Source: Nitrospirota bacterium
GTDB taxonomy: Bacteria > Nitrospirota > Leptospirillia > Leptospirillales > Leptospirillaceae
NCBI GenBank assembly: GCA_021828525.1
Contig: JAJZGM010000042.1
Coordinates: 1 to 9,113 of the forward strand
DNA: 9,113 nt
Direction of reading: 5' to 3'
Positions 7,075-9,113 of this stretch are shown one piece after another. The notes under the pieces were generated by a model that saw nothing but the letters and a program-made list of their open reading frames with translations, made no database searches and had not been told where the DNA came from. The translations under genes and the position numbers were made by a program. Each line of letters opens with the position of its first letter. Within the stretch, counting starts at the first letter, position 1.

Positions 7075-7097
7075 GGGCCCGGATCTCGTCCGGGCCC
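7075..7097 (-). promoter_or_regulatory. Perfect intercistronic hairpin between adaptor gene and tolC-type gene
   Basis: A 9-bp perfect GC-rich stem, GGGCCCGGA / TCCGGGCCC, with a 5-nt loop (CGAGA on the minus strand) lies 9 bp after the adaptor stop codon (7109-7107) and ends 12 nt before the AGGAGGG of the next gene. There is no T-run on either strand, so it is not a typical intrinsic terminator. It could stop exonucleases and set the ratio of adaptor to channel, or regulate initiation. The structure is seen; the function is inferred. Confidence 0.6.
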
Positions 7098-7106
7098 GGA
7101 ATCGTA

Positions 7107-8339
7107 TTACAGCTGGCGCGCGGGCCGGAACGGAACCGGCTTGTAGGGCAGCGCCCTGACCTTCTCACCCGAATGGACGTGCCATTTCCCGGCCAGGACC
7201 AACTGGTCTCCCGCCGAAAGCCCCGAGAGGATCTGGACCCACTTGGCGTTGTCGATGCCCAGCACAACAGGAACCTCCAGAGCCTTTCCGTCTTTTACGA
7301 TCATGACCGAATAGGGCTTGTCGCGCCGGGCCATGATGGCCATGCCCGGGATGAGGATGGCATCGGGAAAGCGCTGGAGAAAGAAGGTAAACTTTCCGTA
7401 CATCCCGGGATGGATGACGAATCCCGGATTGTCCATGTCGACCTCGGTGCGCATCGTCCGCGTTCTCTGGTTTTCCGCAAAATCGTACCGGGTGACCCGC
7501 CCCCAGAAGGTTTGATGGGGGAGGCCCGCGAAATGGACCATGACCCTTTGTCCCCGCCGGATCTTTGGAGCGACGTCGGCCGGCACCCAGACATAGGCCC
7601 GGAGGGTGTCCACCTGCTCAAGCGTCACCAGGGGCTGGGCGGTGGTGGTGGCGTTCGTCCCCTCCGAAATCAGCTTTCCGGGATCCACATAGCGATGGGT
7701 GATCATCCCGTCGAAGGGGGCCCGGATGGTCTTGTAGGAGATCAGGGCTTCCTCATGGCGCATTTCGGCCACGGCCTTCAGATAGGCGGCCAGTTTCTGC
7801 TGGACCCGCTCCTTCGAGATGAGGGCCGGATGGTCGAGCCAGACCTTCTTGATCCGGTGGTAGGTGAGGTCGGCGATCCGGACCCGGGCGACCGTCCTCT
7901 GGTAGGTCTGGTAGAGCTCCGGGTCCTGGATATAGGCCAGCACCTGTCCCTTGTGCACATAGTCCCCCTTGTCCACGTTCAGGTATTTGAGGTAGCCGGG
8001 AACGTGGGCATAAAGAATCGCCTGGCGGAAGGACTCGATTCCCGCCGGGATCGTGACCTTGTGGTGGAGAGTCCGGAGCCGGACCGGCTGGACCTGGACC
8101 ACAGGAAGGGGCTGGGGGGGAGTCTTTGGAGGAAAGATCCAGTACCAGACAAACAGGACGAGTGGCCCGACGATCAGGACGGCGAAGACTCCCAGGACGA
8201 TTCGAAGCGCGAGGGGAGGCAGATGGACGTCGTTTAAGTCGATTTCGTTTTTCCATTCCGGCCGGAAGGACTCGTGGTCTTCCCCGGATGAGTGTCCCTC
8301 TCCGGGCCCCGGAGCATGACCGGTCTCGGTCTCACCCAT
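7107..8339 (-). CDS. RND/HlyD-type periplasmic adaptor (membrane fusion protein)
   Basis: The product links an inner-membrane pump to the outer-membrane channel. In order: an acidic, histidine-containing N-terminal tail (1-40, with three His and many Glu), one transmembrane helix (about 42-68) that anchors it, a beta strand with the first lipoyl half (VPGYLKYLNVDKGDYVHKGQVL, about 113-134), a short helical hairpin (140-201), the second lipoyl half (IRAPFDGMITHRYVDPGKLI, 205-224), a beta barrel (about 238-328) and a membrane-proximal domain to the end. Length is 410 residues, normal for RND adaptors. The uncleaved anchor with a 40-residue cytoplasmic tail is more HlyD-like than the lipoprotein type. 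The ATG at 8339 is preferred: AAGGAGG (8353-8347) is 7 nt before it but only 1 nt before the ATG at 8345. The channel gene follows, but no permease gene is adjacent. The substrate (metal, drug or solvent) cannot be read from the sequence. Confidence 0.93.
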   Translation of the reverse strand: MGETETGHAPGPGEGHSSGEDHESFRPEWKNEIDLNDVHLPPLALRIVLGVFAVLIVGPLVLFVWYWIFPPKTPPQPLPVVQVQPVRLRTLHHKVTIPAGIESFRQAILYAHVPGYLKYLNVDKGDYVHKGQVLAYIQDPELYQTYQRTVARVRIADLTYHRIKKVWLDHPALISKERVQQKLAAYLKAVAEMRHEEALISYKTIRAPFDGMITHRYVDPGKLISEGTNATTTAQPLVTLEQVDTLRAYVWVPADVAPKIRRGQRVMVHFAGLPHQTFWGRVTRYDFAENQRTRTMRTEVDMDNPGFVIHPGMYGKFTFFLQRFPDAILIPGMAIMARRDKPYSVMIVKDGKALEVPVVLGIDNAKWVQILSGLSAGDQLVLAGKWHVHSGEKVRALPYKPVPFRPARQL

Positions 8340-8394
8340 GCTCATGCCTCCTTGCCCCTTCGATCCGGATCCCCGTCTTCGTCATTGACACCAT
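8332..8394 (-). CDS. Possible 20-codon leader ORF overlapping the adaptor start
   Basis: A short frame starts at ATG 8394 behind a GGGAGAGGA stretch 5 nt upstream, encodes MVSMTKTGIRIEGARRHEHG, and stops at TGA 8334-8332, just inside the adaptor gene so that the two overlap as ATGGGTGA. Its length and position would allow translational coupling. The peptide resembles nothing I know, and the frame could easily be chance in GC-rich DNA. Confidence 0.2.
   Translation of the reverse strand: MVSMTKTGIRIEGARRHEHG
8362..8371. other. 10-bp perfect palindrome in the adaptor-gene leader
   Basis: GATCCGGATC is self-complementary and lies 8 bp upstream of the adaptor Shine-Dalgarno (8353-8347). It is too tight to form a hairpin, so if it acts at all it would be as a protein-binding site such as a repressor operator. 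A palindrome of this size can be chance. Confidence 0.15.
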
Positions 8395-8414
8395 TCGATT
8401 CCTCTCCCTAATAT
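8385..8414 (+). promoter_or_regulatory. Sigma-70 promoter for the ygfZ-like gene
   Basis: TTGACA (8385-8390, perfect -35) and TAATAT (8409-8414, four of six matches to the -10 consensus) are spaced by 18 nt. Transcription would start near 8421, giving a leader of about 75 nt. This is the strongest promoter match I see in the window. It lies in the divergent gap, so it overlaps whatever drives the adaptor operon on the other strand, for which I could not find a convincing pair of hexamers. Confidence 0.7.
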
Positions 8415-8450
8415 CAGCAGATGGAGCTTTTGCGACCACCCCAACAATCT

Positions 8451-8470
8451 CCGGGGGAAGACTCCCCCGG
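8451..8470 (+). promoter_or_regulatory. Leader hairpin upstream of the ygfZ-like gene
   Basis: A perfect 8-bp stem CCGGGGGA / TCCCCCGG with an AGAC tetraloop lies in the predicted 5' leader and ends 10 nt before the AGGAG (8481-8485) of the ygfZ-like gene. No T-run follows on either strand, so it is not an intrinsic terminator. It could affect initiation or transcript stability; this is inferred from position only. Confidence 0.5.
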
Positions 8471-8495
8471 CCCGTCCACCAGGAGTCCTGCACCC

Positions 8496-9113
8496 ATGCT
8501 GACCAACGCCCCCGATACCCGCCCGGCACACACCCATGCGGGCCTCTTCATTCCTGACGCCTCCCGGTCCCTGCTCCTGGTCTCCGGAGAGGACCGGATC
8601 CCCTTTCTCCAGGGTCTTCTCTGCCAGGATGTGGCGGCCCAAAAACCGGGTACGCTCCGCTACGGCTTCTTGCTCAATCCGAAGGCCCGGATCCTCTTCG
8701 ATTCCTGGATTGCGGTCCGTCCGGAGGACGTCCTGCTCTCCCCTTCCGGGGAGACGGAAGAGGCCTTCATCGCCCACCTCAAAAAGTACCTCTTCTTCCG
8801 GACAAAGGCCAAGATCACCTCCCTCACCGGGAATTTCCGGAGCATGACGCTTGTCGGCCGGGAAGCCCCGGCGCTGGCCACCCCTCTCTTCTCGAACGAT
8901 CCGGCCGAGGATGGCTACCGGACCCTCTCCGGGGGGGGATTCGCCTTTCTCCGTCCCCATCCCTTTGCCTTCGAACGGGATGCCGGACCCTGGATCGATC
9001 TCTGGATTCCCCGGGATTCCTTTGAAAAAGCCGCCCGGGACCTCGAGGGGCGGGTCCTGTCGGCCGGAGGCATGACCCTTGACGCAGGGGCCATTGAAAC
9101 CTATCGCCTCGAG
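8496..9113 (+). CDS. ygfZ: YgfZ/GcvT-like folate-binding protein (3' end outside window)
   Basis: The family resembles the glycine-cleavage T protein. YgfZ itself is a tetrahydrofolate-dependent factor for maturing or repairing some Fe-S enzymes in the cytoplasm. The frame is open for 206 codons to the right edge. Seen: FLQGLLCQDVAAQKPG (37-52), where family members have FLQGQxTNDV, then a GFLLNPKARILFD stretch (57-69, family pattern LLxPQGRILxD), a central KKYLFFRTKAKI (96-107) matching the KY-x5-KV segment, and AIETYRLE at the edge (family: R-IEAG-P). The diagnostic KGCYxGQE loop, which separates YgfZ from true GcvT, would lie beyond the edge, so GcvT-like aminomethyltransferase is not fully excluded; the short N-terminal layout favours YgfZ. 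The ATG at 8496 follows AGGAG by 10 nt. A run of eight G (8931-8938) encodes Gly146-148. The gene is divergent from the efflux operon. Confidence 0.85.
   Translation, partial: MLTNAPDTRPAHTHAGLFIPDASRSLLLVSGEDRIPFLQGLLCQDVAAQKPGTLRYGFLLNPKARILFDSWIAVRPEDVLLSPSGETEEAFIAHLKKYLFFRTKAKITSLTGNFRSMTLVGREAPALATPLFSNDPAEDGYRTLSGGGFAFLRPHPFAFERDAGPWIDLWIPRDSFEKAARDLEGRVLSAGGMTLDAGAIETYRLE

Noticed and set aside
7055..7267. Upstream extension of the tolC-type frame by 71 codons
   Set aside because: The added residues read the adaptor gene in the wrong frame (Ser/Arg-rich); the signal peptide and ribosome binding site point to a start at 7054 or 7045.
7032..8237. Plus-strand open frame of 401 codons opposite the adaptor gene
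   Set aside because: Low-complexity Gly/Asp/Pro/Arg composition mirrors the adaptor codons; no domain or ribosome binding site.
8382..8960. Minus-strand frame of 192 codons opposite the ygfZ-like gene
   Set aside because: The plus strand carries YgfZ-family motifs with a good promoter and ribosome binding site; the minus frame is featureless.

Overview
The window is GC-rich, densely coded bacterial chromosome with no RNA gene, insertion sequence, CRISPR array or prophage remnant that I can see. Base composition, frequent AGGAGG-type ribosome binding sites, TTG/GTG starts, and the mix of glgE, a glutamate decarboxylase and envelope efflux parts suggest a Gram-negative bacterium. My best guess is an acidophilic Leptospirillum-like member of the Nitrospirota. 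That guess rests on recall of protein style, not on a search.

Layout: seven genes run leftward (minus strand) from about 8339 to the left edge, and one gene runs rightward from 8496 off the right edge. In order of transcription on the minus strand they are: an RND/HlyD-type periplasmic adaptor (8339-7107), a TolC-type outer-membrane channel (7054-5531), thioredoxin reductase (5435-4497), a small DUF1499-like membrane-anchored protein (4490-4008), a secreted seven-repeat beta-propeller with regularly spaced cysteine pairs (4030-2774), glutamate decarboxylase (2684-1293), and the N-terminal 406 codons of the maltosyltransferase GlgE (1218 to the edge). The plus-strand gene is a YgfZ/GcvT-like folate-binding protein, cut by the right edge. 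A 156-bp divergent intergenic region (8340-8495) holds a near-consensus sigma-70 promoter for the ygfZ-like gene. No stretch over 300 bases lacks a gene.

How the genes fit together: the adaptor and channel are two parts of a tripartite efflux or secretion system whose inner-membrane pump is not here. TrxB, the DUF1499-like gene and the propeller gene are packed tightly (6-bp gap, then an overlap), so they are probably co-transcribed. A promoter candidate sits just after the tolC stop, so trxB may also have its own promoter. Glutamate decarboxylase (proton-consuming) and GlgE (alpha-glucan from maltose-1-phosphate) would suit acid and osmotic or storage physiology, but I see no direct link beyond adjacency.

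The most distinctive observation is the propeller. All twelve of its cysteines fall in six pairs spaced about 47 residues apart, one pair in each of six of the seven repeats. Also notable are perfect GC-rich hairpins placed 7-12 nt upstream of the Shine-Dalgarno sequence in the glgE, tolC and ygfZ leaders. The decarboxylase has His where I recall Gln in bacterial and plant enzymes, and lacks the C-terminal His plug of E. coli GadB.
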